Below are positions 40,534 through 48,390 of a stretch of 64,000 bases of DNA, one piece after another (the first letter of the stretch is position 1; each line of letters starts with the position of its first letter). The notes under the pieces were generated by a model that made no database searches, was not told the DNA's origin, and worked only from the letters and a program-made list of their open reading frames with translations. The position numbers were made by a program, and so were the translations under genes. The stretch is from Microbacterium sp. H1-D42 (lineage in GTDB: Bacteria > Actinomycetota > Actinomycetes > Actinomycetales > Microbacteriaceae): contig NZ_CP093342.1 of NCBI RefSeq assembly GCF_022637555.1, forward strand, positions 1,736,001 through 1,800,000. The letters run 5' to 3'.

Positions 40534-40892
40534 GCGTCCTGATCGATGCCGCCGCAGGGGTGCGCGTGTGCCACCTGCGTGATCTCGAGGTCGAACGCGG
40601 CCGCGCGGCGCTGCTGGGAGACACACAGATCGCGTTGTTCCTGCTCACGGACGGCACCGTGCATGCCGTCTCGAACCTCGACCCGTACAGCGGAGCCAAT
40701 GTGATGTCCCGCGGCATCGTCGGAACCCGCGGCGAGGCGCCGACGGTGGCGTCACCCATGCACAAGCAGGTGTTCGACCTGCGCACTGGTCTCTGCCTCG
40801 AGACACAGGGCAGGGCGGCGAGCGCGCTGCGTGTCTGGCCGGTGGCCGTCGTCGACGGTGAGGTTCTGCTGACTGAGGATGGTGTGCAGTGA
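40530..40892 (+). CDS. nirD: nitrite reductase small subunit
   Basis: 120-aa Rieske-fold subunit. It lacks the Cys/His cluster ligands (NLDPYSGA in place of Cys-x-His), as is normal for NirD, so it is structural rather than redox-active. The segment VASPMHKQVFDLRTGLCLE is typical. The ATG overlaps the nirB stop (ATGA) and its stop overlaps the GTG of the next gene. Confidence 0.92.
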   Translation: MSVLIDAAAGVRVCHLRDLEVERGRAALLGDTQIALFLLTDGTVHAVSNLDPYSGANVMSRGIVGTRGEAPTVASPMHKQVFDLRTGLCLETQGRAASALRVWPVAVVDGEVLLTEDGVQ

Positions 40893-42130
40893 CGCTGATG
40901 CTGGGCATGTCGATCACCGGACGCGACGTGCTGATGGTCGGCGGAGGCGCGGTGACGGCCAGAAGGCTGAGCCGCTTCATCGCCGAGGGCGCCCGCGTGC
41001 GCATCGTCGCCCCCGAACTGCACGAGACGACCGCCCTGCTTGTGCGTCGGCACGAGATCCCGTGGCGAGCCCGCCCGGTGCGCGCACGCGACCTGCGCGG
41101 CGCCTGGCTCGTGCACGTCGCCACTGGAGACCGCCGCACGGATCGGATGGTCACGGCGCTGTGCGAGCGGCGCCGCATCCTGTGCGCCGGCGAGGGCGCA
41201 CGAGGAGCCGTGCGGATGACGGCGCAGGTGGATGCCGGTGACGCGACCGTCGCGGTGGCGAGCCGGGTCGGAGCGGACCCCCGACGCTCCGCCGCCGTGC
41301 GGGACGCCGTCGCGGATGTAGTCGCGGATCTCATCGCGGACGGCAGGCTGCCGCTTCGTCGGCGCCGGTCGGGGATGGGACGCGTCGACCTCGTCGGCGG
41401 CGGCCCCGGACCTGCCGACCTGATGACTGTGCGGGCACGGCGCCTGATCGCAGAGGCTGACGTGATCATCGCCGACAGGCTCGGACCGGCAGCGGAGGTG
41501 CTGCAGTCCGTGACCTCCGACGTCGAGGTGATCGACGTCGGGAAGCAGCCAGGGCACCACCCGGTCTCGCAGGAGGAGATCAACCGGCTGATCGTCGCGC
41601 GGGCCGCGGCAGGACTGCGCGTCGTGCGGCTGAAGGGTGGCGACCCCTTCGTGTTCGGTCGCGGAGGTGAAGAGGTGCAGGCCTGCCTCGCCGCGGGGAT
41701 CGCCGTCGAGGTGACACCCGCGCCGTCGAGTGCGATCGCCGTGCCGCAGGCAGCTGGCATCCCCGTCACGCACCGCGGCACTGCCGCGGCGTTCCACGTC
41801 GTCAACGGACAGGGCGAACTCGGACCGACCACGCTCGCCGCCCTCGCCGACCCCGGTGTGACCACGGTCGTGCTGATGGGCGTCGCCGCGCTCAGCAGAC
41901 TCGTCGATGCCGCGCTCCTTCACGGTGTGCCGCCTGACCGGCCGATGGCATTCGTCGAGAGCGGTCATACCGCCGAGCAGCGCACCACCTGGACCACGCT
42001 GGCGGCTGCGGTCGCCGATGCCGACGAGGTCAGCCTGCGCAATCCTGCCGTCATCGTCGTCGGCGACGTGGCGATACCAGGACTGCTGCTTCCGACGTCG
42101 ACGACGATGTCGGAAGCAGCGAGCGCATGA
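40889..42130 (+). CDS. cysG: siroheme synthase (CysG-like, uroporphyrinogen-III C-methyltransferase)
   Basis: 413 aa. The N-terminal ~150 residues are the precorrin-2 dehydrogenase/ferrochelatase-like domain (MVGGGAVTARRLSRFIAEGA). The C-terminal ~250 residues are the SUMT methyltransferase, with VDLVGGGPGPADLMTVRA, VVRLKGGDPFVFGRGGEE and a later VVLMGVA. It makes siroheme for NirB, matching its place in the operon. The N-terminal domain is rather divergent, so ferrochelatase activity is less certain than methylation. Confidence 0.92.
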   Translation: MTLMLGMSITGRDVLMVGGGAVTARRLSRFIAEGARVRIVAPELHETTALLVRRHEIPWRARPVRARDLRGAWLVHVATGDRRTDRMVTALCERRRILCAGEGARGAVRMTAQVDAGDATVAVASRVGADPRRSAAVRDAVADVVADLIADGRLPLRRRRSGMGRVDLVGGGPGPADLMTVRARRLIAEADVIIADRLGPAAEVLQSVTSDVEVIDVGKQPGHHPVSQEEINRLIVARAAAGLRVVRLKGGDPFVFGRGGEEVQACLAAGIAVEVTPAPSSAIAVPQAAGIPVTHRGTAAAFHVVNGQGELGPTTLAALADPGVTTVVLMGVAALSRLVDAALLHGVPPDRPMAFVESGHTAEQRTTWTTLAAAVADADEVSLRNPAVIVVGDVAIPGLLLPTSTTMSEAASA

Positions 42131-43275
42131 CGGCCGTCTCGTCGGGAGCGACTCCGAACAGGCTGGACGCCGCTCTTGTCGGGTGCACGATCGTGATCGC
42201 GGCCGACCGGCGCGGCGCGGACCTCGCCGCCGCACTCGAGCGACACGGTGCGCAGACGTACCGTGCGCCGGCGCTGAGCATCATTCCCAACGCGGATGAC
42301 GAGCAGCTGCTCGCGTGCACCGAGGAGCTGCTCGCGAACCCGCCGGACATCGTCATCGTCACAACCGCGGTGGGATTTCGCGGCTGGATGGATGCTGTGC
42401 ACGAGCAGGAGCTGTCGGATGCGCTGTCCGCGGCATTCGCGCGGACACGATTCGTCGCGCGCGGGCCGAAGGCGCACGGCGCGATTCTGCAGGCAGGATT
42501 CCGGGCCGACTGGGTGGCGGTGTCCGAGACCGCGGCCGAGGTGGGGGAGCACCTGACCGCAGGGGACATCCGTGGCCTGCGCATCGCGGTGCAGCACCAT
42601 GGCGCCGGTGCCGATGGGCTCGACACCCTGCTGGCAGAGCGGGGCGCAGACGTCGTCAACGTCACGGTGTACCGCTGGGGTCCGCCGCCGGACCTGCGCG
42701 TCGTCCACCGCTCGGTGCTGCAGGCAGGCGCCGGAGAAGTGGATGCGGTGCTGTTCACGTCTGCACCGGGCGCTGCGGCGTGGGTGCAGACGGCATCGGA
42801 TGCCGGTGCGCTGGAACACCTCGGCGAGCGCGCGGCTTCGGGGCGCCTGCTGCTGGCTGCGGTCGGTCCGGTGACCGCCGGGCCGCTGGAAGCGGCGCGA
42901 TTGCGCACGACCGTCGCGACCCGAGGCCGACTGGGCTCTCTGGTGCGCTGTGTGGTCGACCATTTCGGTTCGGAGGGATCGCCGCGGCAGATAACGCCGG
43001 CGGGGCACGTGCAGGTGCGCAGCGGCGGGGCGCTGGTAGACGGAGCGTATGTGCCGCTGTCGCGTGCATCGGCCGGCGTGCTCGGCGCGCTGTTCGACGC
43101 GGAAGGACGGGTGCTGACCCGTCAGGAACTCGGACGCGCCCTGCCTCGTGGGGGTGACAGTCTGCATGCCGTCGAGATGGCCATCGCCAGGCTGCGGGAT
43201 GCGCTGGGTGAGGGGCAGATCATCCGAACGGTCATCAAGCGCGGGTATCGACTCGAGGTCGCCGACGCGTTCTGA
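42127..43275 (+). CDS. uroporphyrinogen-III synthase fused to a winged-helix DNA-binding domain
   Basis: 382 aa. Residues about 15-270 form a HemD domain (GCTIVIAADRRGADLAAALE, AVGPVTAGPLEAA). The last ~90 residues are an OmpR/PhoB-type winged helix: LSRASAGVLGALFDAEGRVL, TRQELGRALP and IRTVIKRGYRLEV. No receiver domain is present. Similar fusions occur in mycobacteria next to nitrite assimilation genes. It may act as a regulator of the operon rather than, or besides, closing the tetrapyrrole ring. The ATG overlaps the preceding stop; a strong terminator follows. Confidence 0.88.
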   Translation: MTAVSSGATPNRLDAALVGCTIVIAADRRGADLAAALERHGAQTYRAPALSIIPNADDEQLLACTEELLANPPDIVIVTTAVGFRGWMDAVHEQELSDALSAAFARTRFVARGPKAHGAILQAGFRADWVAVSETAAEVGEHLTAGDIRGLRIAVQHHGAGADGLDTLLAERGADVVNVTVYRWGPPPDLRVVHRSVLQAGAGEVDAVLFTSAPGAAAWVQTASDAGALEHLGERAASGRLLLAAVGPVTAGPLEAARLRTTVATRGRLGSLVRCVVDHFGSEGSPRQITPAGHVQVRSGGALVDGAYVPLSRASAGVLGALFDAEGRVLTRQELGRALPRGGDSLHAVEMAIARLRDALGEGQIIRTVIKRGYRLEVADAF

Positions 43276-43316
43276 CGGGTGAGGGACTGACGCCGCGGCT
43301 CCAGTCCCTCACCCGT
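43275..43316. terminator. bidirectional terminator between hemD fusion and nirC-like gene
   Basis: ACGGGTGAGGGACTG, 12-nt loop, CAGTCCCTCACCCGT: a perfect 15-bp stem in the 63-bp gap between two convergent genes. Confidence 0.85.
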
Positions 43317-43338
43317 GCTGTCGAGCCGGGCGGTCGGA

Positions 43339-44277
43339 TCAGCTGATGCCGACCGGCTCGCGGACCTCGCTGTCGGATGGCATATCAGTGGCGACGGTGT
43401 CAGCCACGGCAGCGGCGTCGGCAGAACCGACCGCATCCGCAGCAGGCAGGGCCGGCTGCACACGGTCGGTCCTGACGCGACGCAGCTTGGTGCGTCCGTG
43501 GGTGAAGTACAGCGGCAGTCCGACGAAGAGCAGCCCGCCCACGAGGTTGCCGACGACGGTGGGGATCTCGTTCCAGATCAGGTAGTCCCAGATGGTGAAG
43601 TCGGCGCCGAGGAGCAGACCAGAAGGGAAGAGGAACATGTTCACGATCGAGTGCTCGAAGCCCATGTAGAAGAACAGCGAGATGGGCAGCCACATCGCGA
43701 CGATCTTGCCGATCACGCTGTCTGAGATCATCGCGAGCACGACGCCGCTGGAGACCATCCAGTTGCACAGCACCGCGCGCACGAACAGCGTGAGCATGCC
43801 GGCGGCACCGTGATCCGCGTAACCGACGGTGCGGGAATGCCCGATCTCGCCGATCGCGGCTCCGACCGGGCTGGGTTCGGTCGAGAACCCGTACGTGAAG
43901 TAGATCGCCATGAGCACCGCTACGACGAACGCACCGGCGAAGTTGCCGATGAAGACCAGCCCCCAATTGCGCAGCATCGCACCGACCGTCGCGCCGGGCC
44001 GGCGGTCGAGCACGGCGAGCGGACCGAGCGTGAACACGCCGGTGAGCAGGTCGTAGCCGAACAGGTAGAGGATCACGAACCCGATCGGGAACAGCAGCGC
44101 GGCTGCGAGCGGCTGACCGGTGTTCGTCGACACGCTGACGGCGAAGGCGGCTCCCATCGTCAGCAGAGCGGCGCCCATGAAGGCGCGGATCAGCGTGTCA
44201 CGGGGGGACAGTTGCATCTTGTATGCGCCGGCATCCGTCATCCGGCTCACCAACTCGGCGGGTTTTACGTAGGACAC
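43339..44277 (-). CDS. formate/nitrite transporter family channel (NirC/FocA)
   Basis: 312 aa with six membrane helices of the FNT fold. Signature parts are YVKPAELVSRMTDAGAYKMQ at the N terminus, GNFAGAFVVAVLMA, and GFEHSIVNMFLFPSGLLLGA with the central pore His. The C-terminal ~45 residues form an Ala/Asp/Val-rich cytoplasmic tail. Placement beside nirBD suggests nitrite uptake. GTG start at 44277 with GGAGGT three bases upstream, a short spacing. Confidence 0.9.
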   Translation of the reverse strand: MSYVKPAELVSRMTDAGAYKMQLSPRDTLIRAFMGAALLTMGAAFAVSVSTNTGQPLAAALLFPIGFVILYLFGYDLLTGVFTLGPLAVLDRRPGATVGAMLRNWGLVFIGNFAGAFVVAVLMAIYFTYGFSTEPSPVGAAIGEIGHSRTVGYADHGAAGMLTLFVRAVLCNWMVSSGVVLAMISDSVIGKIVAMWLPISLFFYMGFEHSIVNMFLFPSGLLLGADFTIWDYLIWNEIPTVVGNLVGGLLFVGLPLYFTHGRTKLRRVRTDRVQPALPAADAVGSADAAAVADTVATDMPSDSEVREPVGIS

Positions 44278-44336
44278 ACGACCTCCACTGGGACGAGAGC
44301 CCTCGGGCTCGGTTTCGTCCAGCGTGCGGGAAGCCT

Positions 44337-44363
44337 GTTTCCGACACTCGCGCGCGACGTTAC
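44337..44363 (-). promoter_or_regulatory. GlnR-like half-sites upstream of the nitrite channel gene
   Basis: On the minus strand GTAAC (44363-44359) and GAAAC (44341-44337) are 22 bp apart, two helical turns, echoing the spacing at amtB. Only two half-sites of different type match, so this is weak. Confidence 0.35.
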
Positions 44364-44377
44364 AGCTGTGCGCCGAA

Positions 44378-44403
44378 CATCTCACTCCCATTGCAGTGAG
44401 ATG
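44378..44403. terminator. inverted repeat after the small membrane protein gene
   Basis: CATCTCACT, 8-nt spacer, AGTGAGATG, seven bases past the stop at 44410. It may be a terminator for that gene or an operator for the channel gene downstream. Confidence 0.45.
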
Positions 44404-44409
44404 TGAGAA

Positions 44410-44736
44410 TCACGGTGCGGGCGTCTGAGTGGACTCGGGGGTCGGCGAGTCGGTGGGCGTGTCCGTCGACGTCGGCGTGGGGGAGGGCGGTGTCGACGGC
44501 GCTTCGGAGGAGGTCGGCGATGGGGCGGGCGCCGGAGCGTTGGACTGCCCGAGGACGGTCTGGCTGACGATGGCGCCGATGACGATCAGCCCTCCGACCA
44601 CCACCGCGATCCAGTTGTCGCGCCGTCGCCGCCGCAGCTGCATCTCGTGCCAGCCCGTTCGCGCCGCGTAGAGTCGCGCCCGTTCCGCCTCGGTGCGCGC
44701 GCGCTGCTGCGCACTGCGAGAACCGCGTTCCGCCAT
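44410..44736 (-). CDS. small single-pass membrane protein with Ser/Thr/Pro tail
   Basis: 108 aa. A basic, Arg-rich N-terminal cytoplasmic segment of about 40 residues (RSAQQRARTEAERARLYAAR) precedes one membrane helix (IAVVVGGLIVIGAIVSQTVL). The outer part is low complexity Pro/Ser/Thr, a likely cell-wall-spanning or glycosylated linker. ATG at 44736 with AGAGAGG upstream. Function unknown. Divergent from rarA. Confidence 0.8.
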   Translation of the reverse strand: MAERGSRSAQQRARTEAERARLYAARTGWHEMQLRRRRRDNWIAVVVGGLIVIGAIVSQTVLGQSNAPAPAPSPTSSEAPSTPPSPTPTSTDTPTDSPTPESTQTPAP

Positions 44737-44838
44737 CGTCGTTCCTCTCTGCGGCGACCTGCAGGACTGCAGCCCGCCGACGTCTGCGAGCCTACCGTCG
44801 CCGCGACTCGATGTCGGACGCGCCGGTAGCCTGGGAGC

Positions 44839-46170
44839 ATGACCCCCGCCGCCGCTCTGATGTCTGGACAGACGCCACTCGCCGTGCGCATGCGGCCGGT
44901 GTCGCTGGCAGAGGTCGCGGGTCAACAGCACCTGTTGCGTGCTGGGTCGCCGATCGTCGCTCTCGCCGACCCGCAGGCGAAGGCGCCCGGTGCCGTCTCG
45001 ATCATCCTCTGGGGGCCGCCTGGCACCGGAAAGACGACGGTCGCACAGGCGATCGCGCGCTCGTCCGGTCGCCGCTTCGTGGAACTGTCGGCGATCACGG
45101 CGGGGGTGAAGGACGTCCGCGAGGTGATGCAGGATGCCATCACCCAGCGCGACCTGTACGGCCAGACCACGATCCTGTTCCTCGACGAGATCCACCGGTT
45201 CACCAAGGCCCAGCAGGATGCCCTTCTACCTGGTGTCGAGAACGGCTGGGTGATCCTCATCGCGGCCACCACCGAGAACCCCTCGTTCTCGGTGATCTCG
45301 CCACTGCTGTCCCGCTCGCTGCTGCTCACCCTGCAGCCGCTGACCGATGATGACATCGGCGTCCTGGTCGATCGCGCCGTCACCGACGCGCGGGGGCTCG
45401 CCGGCGCTGTGACGCTGAGCGATGATGCACGGGCAGCCCTGATCAGGCTCGCGTCCGGTGATGCGCGACGCGCGTTGACGGGGCTCGAGGCGGCCGCTGC
45501 CGTCGCGCTGTCGAAGGCGGAGTCGGATGCCACGGCCGAGGTGACGGGCGAGGACGTCGCTCAGGCCGTCGACCGCGCCCTGCTCAGGTACGACAGGCAG
45601 GGCGATGAGCACTACGACGTCATCAGCGCGTTCATCAAGTCGATCCGCGGCTCCGACCCGGATGCCGCCGTGCACTACCTCGCGCGGATGATCGAGGCGG
45701 GGGAGGACCCGCGCTTCATCGCCAGGCGTCTGGTGATCTCCGCATCCGAGGACATCGGTCTCGCTGACCCCCAGGCGCTGCTGATCGCGACCGCCGCGGC
45801 CGACGCGGTGGCCTTCATCGGGATGCCCGAAGGGCGCATCCCGCTCGCCGAGGCGACCATCTACCTGGCGACCACCGCCAAGTCCAACGCCGCCTACGCG
45901 GCCATCAACGCAGCCATCGCCGACGTGCGCGCCGGCGGGTTCGGCCGCGTGCCCATCCACCTGCGCGACGCGCACTACGCCGGAGCGAAGCGCCTCGGAC
46001 ACGGCAAGGGGTATCGATACCCGCACGACAGCGACGCGGGCATCGTGCCGCAGCAGTACCTGCCCGACGATCTGGACGGGCGCCAGTACTACCAGCCGAA
46101 GGGACTGGGCGCCGAACGCGATGTGGCCGCGCGCCTGGAGCGCATCCGCCGTATCCTCGGCGATCGGTGA
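44839..46170 (+). CDS. rarA: replication-associated recombination protein RarA (MgsA)
   Basis: 443-aa AAA+ ATPase of the clamp-loader type that acts at stalled forks. Walker A is GPPGTGKTTVA with Lys65; Walker B is LFLDEIHRF; the sensor TTENPSFSVISPLLSR and the C-terminal tetramerisation region with ASEDIGLADPQAL are family-typical. Position before rpsD and alaS is conserved in actinobacteria. Confidence 0.95.
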   Translation: MTPAAALMSGQTPLAVRMRPVSLAEVAGQQHLLRAGSPIVALADPQAKAPGAVSIILWGPPGTGKTTVAQAIARSSGRRFVELSAITAGVKDVREVMQDAITQRDLYGQTTILFLDEIHRFTKAQQDALLPGVENGWVILIAATTENPSFSVISPLLSRSLLLTLQPLTDDDIGVLVDRAVTDARGLAGAVTLSDDARAALIRLASGDARRALTGLEAAAAVALSKAESDATAEVTGEDVAQAVDRALLRYDRQGDEHYDVISAFIKSIRGSDPDAAVHYLARMIEAGEDPRFIARRLVISASEDIGLADPQALLIATAAADAVAFIGMPEGRIPLAEATIYLATTAKSNAAYAAINAAIADVRAGGFGRVPIHLRDAHYAGAKRLGHGKGYRYPHDSDAGIVPQQYLPDDLDGRQYYQPKGLGAERDVAARLERIRRILGDR

Positions 46171-46194
46171 GACGATCGCCGTCTGCTGCACACT

Positions 46195-46226
46195 GATGAG
46201 TGAGGACGCCGATGAGTGAGGGCGCC
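46195..46226. repeat. 16-bp tandem duplication
   Basis: GATGAGTGAGGACGCC is followed directly by the same word with one change (A to G). It lies between rarA and the lipoprotein gene, where it adds a spurious upstream ATG. Confidence 0.75.
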
Positions 46227-46265
46227 GCAGCAGCGGAGCTCGGCGTCGACTGCCAAGGAGGGCAG

Positions 46266-47237
46266 ATGACGACAGTCAGCACGCGCAGGTGGCAGGTCGA
46301 TGCGCGCCCGGCCGGCGCGGCGGCAGTCGTGATCACTGCAGCGCTCGCTCTCACCGGGTGCGCGACGCCGCCGGCATCCGATGGCGAACCGACCTCTGCC
46401 GCCGGGGCGACCTCTGCGGGCGAGCCGGTCCGGCTGACGACGCCGTTCGGGATCACGGTCCTCGACGATGGCGACGGTGCAGAACTGTGCCTCGGGGCCG
46501 TGCTCGAGTCGTACCCGCCCCAGTGCAGCGGCGCGAAGCTCGTCGACTGGGACTGGACCGACTGGACGGGGGCCTACGAGGAGGCCGGTGACGTGCGCTG
46601 GGGGAGCTTCACCCTCACTGGCACATACGACCCTGAGGCGTACACGTTCACCGTGGCCGAGGCGACAGCGTCCGACCCGGCCGACCTGCCGGAGCAGAAC
46701 GTGGGCGCGCCGGACGCCATGTTCGCGACTCCCTGCGCGGAGCCGGACGGCGGGTGGCGCGTGCTCGACCCTGCGCGCACCACGGATGACACCATGAACC
46801 TTGCGTTCGAGCGCGCCGCGCAGCTGAACGGCTACGCCGCCTCGTGGGTGGACCGCTCGCGTGTGCCGGACCCGGGGCCCGACGCCACACCGCAGGAGCA
46901 GCTCGAGATGACGTCGCCGTTCCCCGACCTGACGGTCATCAATGTCAAGCTCGTCGGCGACGTCGCGGCCGCTGAGGCCGCATTGAGTCAGATCTGGGGC
47001 GGGATGCTGTGCGTGACGGCCGCCGAGCGCACTGAGGCCGAACTGCAGTCGATCGCCGACGAGCTGATCGCCGAGATGACGCCGAGCGGGGCGATCTCCG
47101 GCGTAGGCGTCGACGGCATGGCGGGGACGGTTGGCCTGCAGGTCGTCTATGACGATGGAGCCCTGCAAAAGCGGATGGATGACGAGTACGGAGCCGGGCT
47201 GGTGGTCGTGACGTCGCTGCTGACGCCCGTCGACTGA
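46266..47237 (+). CDS. hypothetical lipoprotein
   Basis: 323 aa from the ATG at 46266, behind AAGGAGG. The signal peptide has a basic n-region, a hydrophobic core (AAAVVITAALA) and lipobox LTGC with Cys near residue 33, so it is lipid-anchored outside the cell. The mature part starts with an Ala/Ser/Thr-rich linker, then a domain rich in Asp, Trp and Tyr with several Cys. I do not recognise the family. No ligand can be inferred from neighbours. Confidence 0.8.
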   Translation: MTTVSTRRWQVDARPAGAAAVVITAALALTGCATPPASDGEPTSAAGATSAGEPVRLTTPFGITVLDDGDGAELCLGAVLESYPPQCSGAKLVDWDWTDWTGAYEEAGDVRWGSFTLTGTYDPEAYTFTVAEATASDPADLPEQNVGAPDAMFATPCAEPDGGWRVLDPARTTDDTMNLAFERAAQLNGYAASWVDRSRVPDPGPDATPQEQLEMTSPFPDLTVINVKLVGDVAAAEAALSQIWGGMLCVTAAERTEAELQSIADELIAEMTPSGAISGVGVDGMAGTVGLQVVYDDGALQKRMDDEYGAGLVVVTSLLTPVD

Positions 47238-47415
47238 GTTCCCACCTGCGATCTGTTAGCATTGAGCGGCTCGAAACACAGTTTTCGGGCATCCCTCCTC
47301 TCACCATCCTCGGATGGAAACCGTCACGGCGCCCCGGCGTGCGCCCAGCGGCAGAGCGGCGGAGATACGCCCGTGAGACGTGAAAGACGCGTCCACGTCA
47401 CGGAAGGAATGCTTC
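47238..47415 (+). promoter_or_regulatory. rpsD leader region
   Basis: 178 bp without a gene. TTAGCAT at about 47259-47265 is a likely -10 element. The remaining ~145 nt would be an unusually long 5' leader for a ribosomal protein gene. It contains GC-rich inverted repeats, including GACGTG and CACGTC flanking an 11-nt loop just before the GGAAGGA ribosome binding site. S4 autoregulates its own translation in other bacteria, so an autogenous leader is possible. Confidence 0.4.
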
Positions 47416-48045
47416 GTGGTCACGAAGTCCCAGGACCGCCGCAAGGTCCGTCTCAGCCGCGCGCTGGGAATCCCGCTCACCCCGAAGGCCGCCCGCTACC
47501 TCGAGAAGCGTCCCTACGCTCCCGGCGAGCACGGCCGCACCAAGCGCAAGGCTGACAGCGACTACGCCGTCCGTCTGCGTGAGAAGCAGCGTCTTCGCGA
47601 GCAGTACGGCATCCGCGAGAAGCAGCTGCGCATCGCGTTCAGCGAGGCTCGCCGCAAGGACGGCCTGACCGGTGAGAACCTGGTCGAGCTGCTCGAGATG
47701 CGTCTCGACGCCCTCGTGCTGCGTGCCGGCTTCGCCCGCACCACCGCGCAGGCCCGTCAGCTGGTTGTGCACCGTCACATCCTCGTCGACGGCCAGCTCG
47801 TCGACCGCCCGTCGTTCCGCGTGAAGCCGGGTCAGCTCATCCACGTCAAGGCCAAGAGCGAGGGCCTCGAGCCCTTCCAGGTCGCAGCAGCCGGCGGTCA
47901 CGCCGAGGTCCTGCCTCCCGTTCCCGGCTACATCGAGGTCGAGCTCGACAAGCTGCAGGCCCGCCTGGTCCGTCGTCCGAAGCGCGCCGAGGTCCCCGTG
48001 ACCTGTGAAGTGCAGCTCGTCGTCGAGTACTACGCAGCCCGCTGA
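47416..48045 (+). CDS. rpsD: 30S ribosomal protein S4
   Basis: 209-aa primary 16S rRNA-binding protein. It begins MVTKSQDRRKVRLSRALGIP and contains the S4 RNA-binding domain (MRLDALVLRAGFARTTAQAR and LVVHRHILVDGQLVDRPSFR). The zinc-binding Cys of the C+ type are absent. GTG start with GGAAGGA. Here it is a single gene away from the alpha operon, as in many Microbacteriaceae. Confidence 0.96.
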   Translation: MVTKSQDRRKVRLSRALGIPLTPKAARYLEKRPYAPGEHGRTKRKADSDYAVRLREKQRLREQYGIREKQLRIAFSEARRKDGLTGENLVELLEMRLDALVLRAGFARTTAQARQLVVHRHILVDGQLVDRPSFRVKPGQLIHVKAKSEGLEPFQVAAAGGHAEVLPPVPGYIEVELDKLQARLVRRPKRAEVPVTCEVQLVVEYYAAR

Positions 48046-48060
48046 TACAGAGCGTTTGCA

Positions 48061-48093
48061 CGAGAGGCGTCGGGGATTCCCCGGCGCCTCTCG
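48061..48093 (+). terminator. hairpin after rpsD
   Basis: CGAGAGGCG pairs with CGCCTCTCG, continuing through a T-G pair into CGGGG/CCCCG with a 3-nt loop, a 15-bp stem. It starts 16 nt past the rpsD stop. No U tract. Confidence 0.7.
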
Positions 48094-48108
48094 TCGTAGG
48101 ATGGCGGA

Positions 48109-48297
48109 ATGAAGAATCTGCAATGGTTCCTGCTCGGCGTGATCGGCGGGTTCGTCGCCGCCCACTTCATGAACAAGGACCCTCGCGGCCAGGAGATCTT
48201 CGGCGAGGTCGACGCGCGCCTGTCTCAGTTCACGGCGATCCTGGGCGACGCCTACCGTCAGCAGGACGCGCGTCTGTCTGACCCCGCCGACGACTGA
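48109..48297 (+). CDS. 62-aa single-pass membrane protein
   Basis: Begins MKNLQWFLLGVIGGFVAAHF, one membrane helix, then about 40 polar residues with an amphipathic DARLSQFTAILGDAYRQQDA segment. It sits between rpsD and alaS, a place where actinobacteria often carry a small membrane protein. The codon use matches neighbours, so it is likely real. Function unknown. Confidence 0.75.
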   Translation: MKNLQWFLLGVIGGFVAAHFMNKDPRGQEIFGEVDARLSQFTAILGDAYRQQDARLSDPADD

Positions 48298-48390
48298 CGC
48301 GTCGTCGGCGCGCTGAACCACCGACTGCACTGAACCATCTGTGCCGCGTCCCAGGATGCTGCACTCCACGCAAGGACACACACCAGCTCT

